Counted from the stretch's first letter, positions 37,839-46,639 are shown. The stretch: DNA of 64,000 bases from Cryobacterium arcticum (GCF_003185895.1 NZ_QHLY01000012.1:1426001-1490000); one strand, 5' to 3'. The notes: a model not told the origin generated them from the letters alone. Program-made: numbers and translations.

Positions 37839-38432
37839 TCATGTCGTGTGCCGGTAGGTGACGTGGGTGACCAGGTCGTTCTGGCGGGAACCGACCTGCT
37901 TCAGGTTCAGGTTCGGCAGCCCCGGTAGCACCGGCTCCCCCGCCCCCAGTTCGATGGGTGCAATGTGCAGCCGCAGCTCGTCGATCAGCCCGGCCGACAG
38001 GTACTGCCGCACCGTGGAGGCTCCGCCGGCGATCGCCACGGACTTCTGCCCCGCGGCGGCCCGCGCCTGTTCCAGGGCGAAGTGGATGCCGTCGGTAACG
38101 AAGTGGAAAGTGGTGCCGCCCGCCATCGGCAGCGGTTCGCGCGGGTAGTGCGTGAGCACGAACACCGCCGCGTGATAGGGCGGATCGTCACCCCACCAGC
38201 CGGTCCAGTCGGCGTCCCAGTCGCCGCGGCCGGGCCCGAACATGTTGCGGCCCATGATGTAGGCGCCGGCATCCAGGATCGCCGCGACCTCTGCAGCGTT
38301 CTCGTCGGGTTGCTCGAACATCCAGCGGTGCAGCCGTTCGCCGCCCTCGCCGAGCGGAGTCGCCAGGCTCTGGTTCGGGCCGGCCGCGAAGCCGTCGGTT
38401 GACACCGTGATGTCGCAGGTCACTCGGGTCAT
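37839..38432 (-). CDS. Dihydrofolate reductase-like (RibD C-terminal) family protein
   Basis: A 197-residue protein of the DHFR/RibD-C family. It begins TCDITVSTDGFAAGPNQSLA and has GAYIMGRNMFGPGRGDWDAD and the NADPH-binding region KSVAIAGGASTVRQYLSAGL, followed by LIDELRLHIAPIELGAGEPV. Proteins of this subgroup are common in actinobacteria and their substrates are mostly unknown. The start at 38432 follows an AAGGAG ribosome binding site. It lies 31 bp after the EF-G-like gene on the same strand. Confidence 0.87.
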   Translation of the reverse strand: MTRVTCDITVSTDGFAAGPNQSLATPLGEGGERLHRWMFEQPDENAAEVAAILDAGAYIMGRNMFGPGRGDWDADWTGWWGDDPPYHAAVFVLTHYPREPLPMAGGTTFHFVTDGIHFALEQARAAAGQKSVAIAGGASTVRQYLSAGLIDELRLHIAPIELGAGEPVLPGLPNLNLKQVGSRQNDLVTHVTYRHTT

Positions 38433-38463
38433 TCGGTGGCTCCTTGCCGCAGAGGCGGGCCGT

Positions 38464-40644
38464 TCAGGCATGCGTGGCCGTGGCCGCCACAGTGGCCGGC
38501 ACCGGTTCGTGCCGCAGGTAGGTGCGGGCGAACCGGCCGCTGCCGGCGGTGAGGGCTCGGAGGTCGATGGCGTACCGCAGCAGTTCGGCATCCGGCATCT
38601 CGGCGGTCACCTCGCTGTGCTCCTCGCCGACCGCCGCGGTGCCGGTGAGGTGGCCACGACGGGTGGAAAGGTCGGTCATCACTGTGCCAACGTAACTGTC
38701 AGGCACGGTGATTGTCACGGCCGAGACCGGTTCGAGCAGCTGGATGGTGCTGGCCGCGGCGGCCTCCCGCAACGCCAGCGCTCCGGCGGCCTGGAACGCG
38801 GCATCCGACGAATCGACGCTGTGCGCCTTGCCGCCGACCAGGGTGACCCGGATGTCCACCACCGGGAACCCGGCCGAGACGCCGCGCTGCATCTGCGCCC
38901 GCACACCCTTCTCCACCGAGCCGACGTAGTGGCCGGGCACCGCGCCGCCGACCACCTTGTTCACGAACTCGAACCCGGCGCCGCGGTCGAGCGGTTCGAC
39001 CTCGATCTCGCAGATGCCGAACTGGCCGTGCCCGCCGGACTGTTTGACGTACCGGCCGCGGGCGCTGGCCGGTCTGGCGAACGTCTCCCGCAGCGGGGTG
39101 ATCACGTCGACGGTCTGCAGTTTCACGCCCTGGCCGCGCAGCCGGTCCAGCACTACCTCGGCGTGCGCCTCGCCCATGCACCACAGCACCAGCTGGTGGG
39201 TCTCGGGGTTGCGCTCCACCCGCAGGGTCGGGTCGACGGCGGCGACCTTGCCGAGATTCTTGGCGAGCGCGTCTTCGTCACCGTGCGCCGCGCCCTGCAC
39301 CGCCACCGGCATCAGCGGCTCCGGCATCTCCCAGGGCTGCACTAGCACCGGCGACTCGCGGTCGGAGACGGTGTCGCCGGTCTCCGCATCCGTCAGCCGG
39401 GTGAGCGCGCAGATGTCGCCGGCGATGCACAGCCGCACCGGCCGAAGGGTCGACCCGAGCGGGGATTGCAGGTGGGTGACCCGGTCGTCGCTGTCGTGGT
39501 CCTGATGGCCCCGGTCGGTGAGCCCGCGACCGCCGATGTGCACGACGGAATCCTCGCGCAGCGTGCCGGAGAAGAGCCGCACCAGGCAGACCCGGCCGAG
39601 GAACGAGTCGATGGTGGTGCGCACCACCTCGCCCACCAACGGCCCGTCCGGGTCGCAGGCCAGCGGCCCGAGCGTTCGGCCGGTCAGGTCGGTCACGGTG
39701 GGCCCCGCCCGTTCGACCGGCGACGGGAACCCCCGGGTGAGCATCTCGATCAGCTCGGTGAGGCCCACCCCGGTTTCGGCGGATGTCGCGAGCACGGGAT
39801 AGAACGATCCGCGGGCCACCGCGATCTCCAGGTCGGCGATGAGCGTTGCCGGGGCGATCTCGTCGCCGGCGAGATAGCGGTCCATCAGCGTTTCGTCTTC
39901 GCTCTCGGCGATGATCCCCTCGATCAGCGCGGCCCGGGCGGCCTCCGACGCGGTGCGCTCGGCCGTGATGGCCGGGCGCTGGCTGGGGTCGCCCGCGCCG
40001 GCGCTGTAGTCGGAGACGTTGCCGGAGAGCAGGCCTACCACCCCGGTGATCGCCCCGGCCGTGCGGATCGGTTCGTACAAGGGCAGCACCGCCGGACCGA
40101 AAGCCTCCTGGCACGCGGCCAGCACCGGCTCGTAGCTCGCCCGCGGATGATCGATCCGGCTGATCACTACCGCGCGGGGCAAGCCGATCCGCTCGCACTC
40201 CGCCCAGAGCGCGGTGGTGGCGTCGTCGACGCCGTCTACCGCGGAGACCACGAACAGGGCCGCATCCGCCGCCCGCAACCCGGCGCGCAGGTCGCCGACA
40301 AAATCGGCGAAGCCCGGGGTGTCGAGCAGGTTGACCTTGTAGTCGCCGACCTCCAGTGGCAGCACGGAGAGGGTGACGGAGCGTTGCTGGTGGATCTCGG
40401 ACGGGTCGGAGTCGCTCACGGTGCTGCCGGCCTCGATCGAGCCCATGCGGGTGATCGCCCCGGTGGCCGCGAGCAGGGCTTCGGTGAGCAGGGTTTTACC
40501 GCCGCCGGACCGGCCGACCAGGGCCACGTTGCGGATCTTCTCCGGCTCGAGCGCCACCGACACCGAGGATCCCCCGGCCCGGCGCAGGTCAATGCCGCCG
40601 CGGCCGGACCCTCTCGACGAGTCCTGTGTGCCTTTTCCCGACAT
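38464..40644 (-). CDS. Elongation factor G-like GTPase
   Basis: A 726-residue EF-G-like protein, longer than canonical EF-G by an N-terminal Ser/Gly-rich extension. GTPase motifs: G1 GRSGGGKT (44-51) rather than AHVDAGKT, G3 LLDTPGFADFVGD, and G4 SRIDHP in place of NKxD. Domains II to V follow (for example HGQFGICEIEVEPLDRGAGF and GHYVGSVEKGVRAQMQRG). This is the secondary EF-G (often called FusA2 or EF-G2) found in many actinobacteria, which may act as a GTPase without supporting elongation. The altered G4 motif implies changed nucleotide recognition. Confidence 0.87.
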   Translation of the reverse strand: MSGKGTQDSSRGSGRGGIDLRRAGGSSVSVALEPEKIRNVALVGRSGGGKTLLTEALLAATGAITRMGSIEAGSTVSDSDPSEIHQQRSVTLSVLPLEVGDYKVNLLDTPGFADFVGDLRAGLRAADAALFVVSAVDGVDDATTALWAECERIGLPRAVVISRIDHPRASYEPVLAACQEAFGPAVLPLYEPIRTAGAITGVVGLLSGNVSDYSAGAGDPSQRPAITAERTASEAARAALIEGIIAESEDETLMDRYLAGDEIAPATLIADLEIAVARGSFYPVLATSAETGVGLTELIEMLTRGFPSPVERAGPTVTDLTGRTLGPLACDPDGPLVGEVVRTTIDSFLGRVCLVRLFSGTLREDSVVHIGGRGLTDRGHQDHDSDDRVTHLQSPLGSTLRPVRLCIAGDICALTRLTDAETGDTVSDRESPVLVQPWEMPEPLMPVAVQGAAHGDEDALAKNLGKVAAVDPTLRVERNPETHQLVLWCMGEAHAEVVLDRLRGQGVKLQTVDVITPLRETFARPASARGRYVKQSGGHGQFGICEIEVEPLDRGAGFEFVNKVVGGAVPGHYVGSVEKGVRAQMQRGVSAGFPVVDIRVTLVGGKAHSVDSSDAAFQAAGALALREAAAASTIQLLEPVSAVTITVPDSYVGTVMTDLSTRRGHLTGTAAVGEEHSEVTAEMPDAELLRYAIDLRALTAGSGRFARTYLRHEPVPATVAATATHA

Positions 40645-40725
40645 GAGCAGCTCCCGACGTCATCGTCTCGACTTTCCCGCACCGTGTGTAACCGATTTGA
40701 CCCCAGACCGCGGCCGACGGCAAGG

Positions 40726-40813
40726 GCGCGGGTGCGACCACCGGCCCACGGAGGTGCGCGGGCGAAGGCGAGCGCGGGTGAGACCACCGGCCACCGCAGG
40801 TGCGCGGGCAAGG
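40726..40813. repeat. Two imperfect 42-bp direct repeats
   Basis: The segments 40726-40768 and 40772-40813 share GCGCGGGTG, ACCACCGGCC, AGGTGCGCGGGC and AAGG in the same order. The second runs into the 64-bp palindrome copy 3. Both lie in the 256-bp divergent gap upstream of the EF-G-like gene. Confidence 0.6.
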
Positions 40814-40864
40814 CGCCGGTTCGCGGGTGGCGCGCCACGCGCGAATCGGCGCCGTACCCGCGCA
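40801..40864. repeat. 64-bp palindromic intergenic repeat, copy 3
   Basis: Centred on GGCGCGCC at 40829-40836. The outer arms are TGCGCGGG and CCCGCGCA (perfect), the inner arms CGGGTGGCGCG and CGCGCCACGCG. Unlike the other three copies it lies between divergent genes, immediately before the promoter of the 40.9-kb gene. Confidence 0.85.
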
Positions 40865-40900
40865 CCGCGATTCCTGCGCCCCGATCCGTAGGCTGGGGCC

Positions 40901-41899
40901 ATGCAGATCGAGGTTGTCATCGACGAGTGGGCCCAACAGTGCTGCGGCGTACCGTTTCGGGTCGGCGGCGAGGCAAGCTGGCAGCTGATCGCCGCCCAAC
41001 CCCAGGCGGGCTCCGTTCCCCGGTTCTTCGATGATCAGCATGACCAGGCAGCCGAGGATGTGCCGCGCCTGGCCGTCACGGGCACGGTGACGTCGATCAC
41101 CGGAGTCAGCTATCCCGCCATTCCGACTCCCGGCGAGGCGCACAGCTACACAGCGGACCGTTCAGCGCCGACTGTGCACCCGCTCGATTCGGTGCAGGAG
41201 CCTGCCCTGGTTGAGGTCAGCGAATACCGGGTGCTGCTCGACGTCGCCGACGGCAGCGCCCTGCCGGCATACCGGCAGAGTGCCGCGGAGATCGAGGAAC
41301 GGGAGTTCGAGGCTCGCACGGCCGAACGCCGTCGCGAACGGATGACCGACGAGGTTGGAGAGCTCCTCGAGAGCCTCGCCGACGAAGTGCAGCGTTCCTA
41401 TGCCGATGTGGCCGAGATCCGGCGCGCCACGGACCTATCGGCGATGACCGTGCGGCCGCTCCGGGTCGATGCCGCGGCCGTGTACTGGGCACGACAGGAT
41501 TCGGAAGCCGGGGACGTCATCAGCGTGCAGGTCGGAGACGGCGTTTGGCGCCTCCCGGCATCCGTCGACAACGTCGCCATCGTGCGGGAGCTTCTCGACG
41601 CCGCGGCCCACGGCCGCGTCGAGGAACATGTCAGACCGCCCGAATCCCCGCACCGTCTGGACACCGAAGCGCACGCCGCGGATGGCCGCAGCTGGACGGC
41701 AACGGTGCAGTTCGAGCCGTTCGCGGCCGACGGGTTCTTCGCCATGCCCCGCCAGCTGTGGGCGCGCCTCCAACGGGGCGAACACCGCTACCAGCCCTGG
41801 GCGGAGACCGAGCCCGGTGCCGGGCCGAGCGTCCGAACCGCGACCCGCCGCGCACGGGTGCTAGGAATGGATCATGCCGATCCTCCCGAAAGAGCGTGA
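40901..41899 (+). CDS. DUF6578-like hypothetical protein
   Basis: A 332-residue protein. Its N-terminus, IEVVIDEWAQQCCGVPFRVG followed by GEASWQL, resembles DUF6578 proteins, which start with a conserved D/E-W-x-x-x-CCG-x-PF pattern. The middle is a charged helix rich in Glu and Arg (EIEEREFEARTAERRRERMT), and the C-terminal half contains WRLPASVDNVAIVRELLDAA. No function is known. TAGGCT (40889-40894) lies six bases before the ATG, suggesting a leaderless mRNA. Its 3' end overlaps the next gene by 26 bp. Confidence 0.65.
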   Translation: MQIEVVIDEWAQQCCGVPFRVGGEASWQLIAAQPQAGSVPRFFDDQHDQAAEDVPRLAVTGTVTSITGVSYPAIPTPGEAHSYTADRSAPTVHPLDSVQEPALVEVSEYRVLLDVADGSALPAYRQSAAEIEEREFEARTAERRRERMTDEVGELLESLADEVQRSYADVAEIRRATDLSAMTVRPLRVDAAAVYWARQDSEAGDVISVQVGDGVWRLPASVDNVAIVRELLDAAAHGRVEEHVRPPESPHRLDTEAHAADGRSWTATVQFEPFAADGFFAMPRQLWARLQRGEHRYQPWAETEPGAGPSVRTATRRARVLGMDHADPPERA

Positions 41900-42392
41900 T
41901 CCTCGCCTGATCACCGTGCGGCGCGGCGGCACGCTGACCGACGACCACCACCGGATGCTCGCCGAATGGGCCGCAATCTGCACCGAACACGTGCTGCACC
42001 TGTTCGAAGACGAGCAACCCGGCGACACCCGCCCGCGAGACGCACTCGCCATCGGCCGGGCGTGGATCCGTGGGGAGGTGCCCATGCGGGTCGCCCACCA
42101 GACGGCGTTCACGGCGAACGCTGCGGCCCGGGGCCTGCCGGATCCGGCCAGGTTCGCCGCCCTGTCGGCCGGCCAGGCGGTGGCGGTGGCTCATGTTGCC
42201 GCCCACGACCTGGGCGCAGCGGCGTATGCGATCCGCGCGGCAGCGGCGGCGGTGCCGCCTGATCGGGCCGAGCACGTTCGGGTGGCCGAGCGAGATTGGC
42301 AACGGGCACAACTGCCCGTCGGCATCCGGGCCCTCGTTCTCGACGACCAGCAGGCTCGCAGCGCCATCTGCTGGAACGTCTTCGACGACTGA
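41874..42392 (+). CDS. Putative immunity protein family member
   Basis: A 172-residue protein that I recognise from the 'putative immunity protein' family common in actinobacteria, with PKERDPRLITVRRGGTLTDD, HHRMLAEWAAICTEHVLHLF and the alanine-rich AGQAVAVAHVAAHDLGAAAY segment. The name comes from annotation rather than tested activity. It overlaps the DUF6578-like gene by 26 bp, so the two are probably one transcriptional unit. No partner toxin was recognised next to it. Confidence 0.72.
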   Translation: MPILPKERDPRLITVRRGGTLTDDHHRMLAEWAAICTEHVLHLFEDEQPGDTRPRDALAIGRAWIRGEVPMRVAHQTAFTANAAARGLPDPARFAALSAGQAVAVAHVAAHDLGAAAYAIRAAAAAVPPDRAEHVRVAERDWQRAQLPVGIRALVLDDQQARSAICWNVFDD

Positions 42393-42403
42393 AGGCTGCC
42401 GCT

Positions 42404-42823
42404 CTACGCACGGCCCGTCGGCGGCGAGAGTGGCCGCGTGCCGAAGTACGACGTCAGCAGCAGCACGAGCGCGGAGCAGGCCAGCAGCCCGTCGACGATG
42501 CCGGCCGGCAGCATGAAGACCATCAACGCCATCGTGACGACACAGTTGATGACCGAGAGCGCCAGACCCCAGAGCCGATTGCGCAGCACCCCGACAGCGC
42601 CGATGATACGCGTCACCCCGAACACGCCACTGAGCACCATCATCTCCACGAGGTTCTCCTGAAAGAACGGCACGTTGAACGAGAAGTACTGCCCCACCGT
42701 GCCGAAATCGACGCCGAGCGCCAGGAGCGGGAACACCGCCAGGAAGACGCCGACCTCCATGAGGCCGCCGTGCACGATCATCAGTACGGCTGCGGCGCGG
42801 TAGCAGCGAGTCGGGTTCCCCAT
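42404..42823 (-). CDS. Four-helix membrane protein of unknown function
   Basis: A 139-residue protein with four predicted membrane helices: AAVLMIVHGGLMEVGVFLAV, FQENLVEMMVLSGVFGVTRI, LWGLALSVINCVVTMALMVF and GIVDGLLACSALVLLLTSYF. TAGGCT (42830-42835, minus sense) lies six bases before the ATG. It is divergent from the ArsR-MFS operon. No family can be named with confidence. Confidence 0.65.
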   Translation of the reverse strand: MGNPTRCYRAAAVLMIVHGGLMEVGVFLAVFPLLALGVDFGTVGQYFSFNVPFFQENLVEMMVLSGVFGVTRIIGAVGVLRNRLWGLALSVINCVVTMALMVFMLPAGIVDGLLACSALVLLLTSYFGTRPLSPPTGRA

Positions 42824-42867
42824 GGGGAGAGCCTAGGGGCGCGGCGGTCGATCCTCGATCGAAATAA

Positions 42868-42907
42868 CACAACAACTCTTGCGCAATATCTGTTGTGCTT
42901 ATAGGGT
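42868..42907 (+). promoter_or_regulatory. ArsR-type operator overlapping a leaderless promoter
   Basis: The arms CACAACA (42868-42874) and TGTTGTG (42891-42897) flank a perfect inner palindrome TTGCGCAA (42879-42886). A promoter can be read as TTGCGC (42879-42884), a 17-bp spacer and TAGGGT (42902-42907), seven bases before the ATG of the ArsR gene. Autorepression by the ArsR protein is the natural reading. Confidence 0.6.
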
Positions 42908-42914
42908 CGGGGAC

Positions 42915-43502
42915 ATGACAGCCCGGGAACCCACTCGCACGACGCTCAGTTCGGCCGCCTCGATGCGGGTGCTCGCGCATCCCACCCGGCTGCGACTGCT
43001 GGGGCTGCTGCGCGAACGCGGCCCGCAGACCGCGGCCCAGCTGGGCGATGTCGTCGATGAGGCGCCCGGCACGATCAGCTACCACCTCGGCAAGCTGGCC
43101 TCCATCGCCCTGATCGAGCCAGCCGATGCCCAGAGCACCGACCAGCGCGAACGCTGGTGGCAGGCCACGACCGCACTGACCAGCTGGGAGCCCGCGGACC
43201 TGCTCGATGACCCCGAGAAGCTGGCGGCGTCGGCCGGGCTGCAGAAATCAATCGGCCAGGCTTATGCCGCCCGGTTCAGCGACTACATCGACGCGACGCC
43301 CACGCTGCCACGGGAGTGGGTCGCTGCCGGCGCCAGCGGCGACCGCAGCCTGCGCCTCACCGTCGAGGAACTCACCGCGATGCGGGCCGACCTGGAAGCC
43401 CTCGTCGACCGATGGCTCGACACCAGCGCCGCCCACGACCCGGCCGTCGCGGATGGCGCCGAGCCCGTGGTGCTGGTCTACCAGGCCTACCGCCGACCCT
43501 GA
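42915..43502 (+). CDS. ArsR-family transcriptional regulator
   Basis: A 195-residue winged-helix regulator. The HTH is seen in MRVLAHPTRLRLLGLLRERG, QTAAQLGDVVDEAPGTISYH and LGKLASIALIEPAD. The C-terminal 110 residues form an extra domain with an ERWWQATTALTSWEPADLLD segment, so ligand binding is probably organic rather than a metal, as no CxC metal site is seen. The start at 42915 is preferred over an upstream Met because of the promoter geometry. The MFS gene follows 9 bp downstream. Confidence 0.88.
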   Translation: MTAREPTRTTLSSAASMRVLAHPTRLRLLGLLRERGPQTAAQLGDVVDEAPGTISYHLGKLASIALIEPADAQSTDQRERWWQATTALTSWEPADLLDDPEKLAASAGLQKSIGQAYAARFSDYIDATPTLPREWVAAGASGDRSLRLTVEELTAMRADLEALVDRWLDTSAAHDPAVADGAEPVVLVYQAYRRP

Positions 43503-43511
43503 GCCCGGCCG

Positions 43512-44789
43512 ATGACGACGCACCAGGCGGATGCCCGCCGCAGCAACCGGCGCGCCACCGGCTCCCTCTCGGCCCTGCTCGCCGCCCATGCCATCTCGCA
43601 GACGGGCAACGTGGTCACGGCCTTCGCGATCCCGTTCTACGTGCTCAGCCTGGGCGGCTCGGGGGTGGAGGTCGGCATCGCCGCGTTCTTCGCCACCGCC
43701 CCGATCGTGCTCGGCGGTGCGTTCGGCGGCGTGGTGGTCGACCGAGTGGGTCACCGGCGCGCGGCGATCGTCGCCGATCTGGTGAGCGGCGCGGCGGTGC
43801 TCGCCATCCCAGTGCTGGCCCTCACGGTGGGTCTGCCGTTCTGGGCGTTGCTCGCGCTGGTGTTCGCCGGTGGCCTGCTCGACACCCCGGGGCAGACGGC
43901 CCGACGCGTGATGCTGCCGGCGCTCACGGCGCGAGCCGGTGTGCGGCTGGAGCAGAGCGTGGGCCTGCTCGACGGGTCGGAACGGTTCGCGAAGCTGATC
44001 GGCGCCTCGGTCGCCGGTCTGCTCGTGGCGCTGGTCGGGCCGATCCCGGCCCTCTTCGTGAACGCGGCTACCTTCGCCGTCTCCGCGTTGCTCACCTGGG
44101 CATTCGTTGCCGCCGCACCCGCGCCCGCGCGGCCCGACCGCTCGGACGCACCGCGCACCTCGTACTGGGCCGACCTGGCCGAGGGCTTCCGCTTCGTGGT
44201 GCAGGACCCGCTGATGCGCTTGATCGTCGGCCTGGTGCTGGTCACCAACCTGTTCGATGCCGCTCGCGGTTCCACCCTGCTGCCGCTGTACAACAACGAC
44301 CGTCTGGGCGGTGCGGCCGCGCTGGGCCTGCTGGTGGCGACGATGGGCGGATGCGCCCTGGTGGGCAATGTGGCCTTCGGCTTCGTCGCCCATCGGGTGC
44401 CTCGCCGGGTGACGTTTGCGGTGTGCTTCGTTCTGGCCGGCGGCCCGTCGAGCGCCGCCTTCGCGCTCGGCGCATCGCTGCCGGTGTTGGTCGCCGCGAC
44501 CGCGCTCTCGGGCCTGGCCGCGGGTGCGATCAACCCGATCCTCGGCACGGTACAGCTCGAGCGCGTGCCCGAGCACATGCGCGGCCGGGTATTCGGGCTG
44601 ATCAACGCCGGCGCCTGGGCCGGTGTGCCGTTTGGCGCCCTGCTCGGCGGGATCGCCGCCGACTCGATCGGCCTGGCGTTGGCGTTCGGCCTGATCGCGG
44701 TGCTCTACACCCTCGTCACCCTGAGCCCGCTGGCGGGTGGGTCGTGGCGGCTGATGGAGCGCCAGCGGGGTGAGGACCACCGGCAGTAG
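43512..44789 (+). CDS. MFS transporter, ArsR-linked
   Basis: A 425-residue major facilitator of the MFS_3/enterobactin-exporter-like group, with about 12 helices. The loop 2-3 region is GGVVVDRVGHRRAAIVADLV, and the conserved TARRVMLPALTARAGVRLEQ segment matches this group. It starts 9 bp after the ArsR stop and is likely a drug or metabolite efflux pump induced through that regulator. The substrate is unknown. Confidence 0.87.
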   Translation: MTTHQADARRSNRRATGSLSALLAAHAISQTGNVVTAFAIPFYVLSLGGSGVEVGIAAFFATAPIVLGGAFGGVVVDRVGHRRAAIVADLVSGAAVLAIPVLALTVGLPFWALLALVFAGGLLDTPGQTARRVMLPALTARAGVRLEQSVGLLDGSERFAKLIGASVAGLLVALVGPIPALFVNAATFAVSALLTWAFVAAAPAPARPDRSDAPRTSYWADLAEGFRFVVQDPLMRLIVGLVLVTNLFDAARGSTLLPLYNNDRLGGAAALGLLVATMGGCALVGNVAFGFVAHRVPRRVTFAVCFVLAGGPSSAAFALGASLPVLVAATALSGLAAGAINPILGTVQLERVPEHMRGRVFGLINAGAWAGVPFGALLGGIAADSIGLALAFGLIAVLYTLVTLSPLAGGSWRLMERQRGEDHRQ

Positions 44790-44826
44790 CCCCGGCCCGT
44801 CCACGCCGAAGCCGGACGTCAGACAC

Positions 44827-45666
44827 CTACCGCGGGGCATCCTCCGCCGCCTCGAACCGGGTATCCCGCCGGTAGTCGAGTCGTCGGGCGGCGAGGGCGG
44901 CGGCTACCTGCCCGGGCGCATCCTCGCCCACCAGGAGGCGAAGCCGGGTGTCGGCCGGGTCGGCAACGTGCCGGAGGATCGCGGCCGCCGCAGCCCGCGC
45001 CGGTGTGCCGGTTCCGGGCTCGTCGGACTCGGGCCAGGGCACCTCGGCGGTGCCGAACAACCCGGTGCGCAGCGGATCGTAGGCCGGGTGGGGTGTGCTG
45101 AACCGCATGCTGGCGGCGGCCCAGTCGGTGTTGATCTCGCCCGGTTCCACGATCGTCACCCGGATGCCGAACCCGGCCACCTCCGCGGCGAGCGCCTCGC
45201 TGAACCCTTCGAGGCCCCACTTGGCGGCGTTGTACAGGCCCAGGGTGGGCATGGTGCCGACCGCGCCTACGGTGGAGATCTGCACGATCTGCCCGGCACC
45301 CTGCTCACGCATCACCGGAACGGCCGCCTGGCTCAGCCACATCGGCCCGAACAGGTCGGTATCCACGATCGCCCTGGCCTCCGCTTCGGTGACCTCTTCG
45401 AGGGCGCCGATGAGGCCGTAGCCGGCGTTATTGACGAGCACGTCGAGGCGACCGAACACCTCGACGGCGCGGGCGACAGCCTGCCGGGCGGCCGCACGGT
45501 CGCACACGTCGAGACGGTGTACCCGCAGTCGCTCGTGCTCGGGCAGGGAGTGCTCGCCCCGCACCGTGGCGAAGACCGAATGACCGGCGGCGAGGGCCGC
45601 TTCGGTGAGGGCGAGGCCGAGCCCGCGACTCGCGCCGGTGATGAACCAGGTCTGGGAGGCATCCAT
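44827..45666 (-). CDS. Short-chain dehydrogenase/reductase
   Basis: A 279-residue classical SDR. The cofactor motif TGASRGLG is at residues 10-17, NNAG follows in VLVNNAGYGLIGALEEV, the catalytic Ser is in QISTVGAVGTMPTLG and the YxxxK motif is YNAAKWGLEGFSEAL. It oxidises or reduces an alcohol/ketone with NAD(P); substrate unknown. TAGGCT (45673-45678, minus sense) lies six bases before the ATG, again suggesting a leaderless transcript. Confidence 0.92.
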   Translation of the reverse strand: MDASQTWFITGASRGLGLALTEAALAAGHSVFATVRGEHSLPEHERLRVHRLDVCDRAAARQAVARAVEVFGRLDVLVNNAGYGLIGALEEVTEAEARAIVDTDLFGPMWLSQAAVPVMREQGAGQIVQISTVGAVGTMPTLGLYNAAKWGLEGFSEALAAEVAGFGIRVTIVEPGEINTDWAAASMRFSTPHPAYDPLRTGLFGTAEVPWPESDEPGTGTPARAAAAAILRHVADPADTRLRLLVGEDAPGQVAAALAARRLDYRRDTRFEAAEDAPR

Positions 45667-45699
45667 ACATCGAGCCTAGAACGTGGCCCCGACCGGGAG

Positions 45700-45990
45700 C
45701 TAGGTCAGGCGGCGGTGCAGCCGCACGGTCACCTCGTCGCCGATGCCCTTCTGCAGGCGAGCCCGAACTTTGGCGTTCAGCGAGATCATGTGGCCGCCTC
45801 GACCGGTGACGAGCAGGCCCAGGTTCTCGATCTCGACCTCATCGACCGCCACGTCCACCCGCACCGACCGTTTCGTGCCGAAGAGTTCGGCCGAGTCGGG
45901 CACCTCCACGCAGTCCCAGATCTGGCCCTTCACGTCCACGCCGATCAACGCGGTGAAGGTGTGGTCGAGGGTCTGCGGAAGTTCGGTCAT
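45700..45990 (-). CDS. DUF1905 domain protein
   Basis: A 96-residue protein matching the DUF1905 small barrel: FTALIGVDVKGQIWDCVEVP, the NLGLLVTGRGGHMISLNAKV segment and LQKGIGDEVTVRL at the C-terminus. The family function is unknown. A GGAGA box precedes the ATG. It lies between the SDR and VOC genes on the same strand, but gaps of about 30 bp leave operon membership open. Confidence 0.87.
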   Translation of the reverse strand: MTELPQTLDHTFTALIGVDVKGQIWDCVEVPDSAELFGTKRSVRVDVAVDEVEIENLGLLVTGRGGHMISLNAKVRARLQKGIGDEVTVRLHRRLT

Positions 45991-46020
45991 GATCGGGTCT
46001 CCAGTCTCGGCGGCCGGGTT

Positions 46021-46410
46021 CTAGCCGTTCTGCAAGGCTACCGGCGGGTGTTCGGCCACACAGAAGAGATTGCCCTCTGGATCGGCCAGGGTGGTCCACT
46101 GCACGTGCGGGTATTCGTCGAGCACGTCCCACTTATAGGTGGCGCCGAGAGCGATGAGCCGGTCGACCTCCGACTGCCGGGAGCCCCACGGCACCGTCAG
46201 GTCGAGGTGCGAAGACTGGTGCTCGGGCCGCGGCGCGGTCTCGGGCTGGAAGAACATCGCGAAACCGCCGGGAGCAGCCGGCGGCAGGTACACGCTCTCG
46301 CCGCCGGGCGAGGGTGTCGCTCCGGTCGCGGCTGCCCAGAATGCGGCCAGTTCGGCCGGGTTCCTGGCCTCGAGATTGAATGCGCCGAGGGTGATCTGGT
46401 GAGTCGTCAT
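46021..46410 (-). CDS. VOC-family (glyoxalase-like) protein
   Basis: A 129-residue vicinal-oxygen-chelate fold protein. It begins ITLGAFNLEARNPAELAAFW and has GGFAMFFQPETAPRPEHQSS, HLDLTVPWGSRQSEVDRLIA and the C-terminal TTLADPEGNLFCVAEHP. The H and E positions that bind metal in active members are present in part. Function may be resistance or metabolism. The start at 46410 is preferred because TAGCGT (46418-46423, minus sense) is seven bases upstream; the frame extends 30 bases further. Confidence 0.87.
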   Translation of the reverse strand: MTTHQITLGAFNLEARNPAELAAFWAAATGATPSPGGESVYLPPAAPGGFAMFFQPETAPRPEHQSSHLDLTVPWGSRQSEVDRLIALGATYKWDVLDEYPHVQWTTLADPEGNLFCVAEHPPVALQNG

Positions 46411-46639
46411 GGTCGCGACGCTATCAGGCACGGGAGACATTCCCCCGGCCGGGCCGCCTCCAGGCCGGCCCCCTCAAATGGCTGTTCCGAGGTCGAAAAC
46501 GGGCCAGTGCTACCGTTACGCACCCCGTTGTTCGCGTTATGGGGACGGATGATTATCGAAACCAGGGTGAAAAATCATCACTGCACAGTCCAAGAATCGG
46601 CCGCCCATGACGGCCGGGGCAACGAAAGGAAGCGCCACC

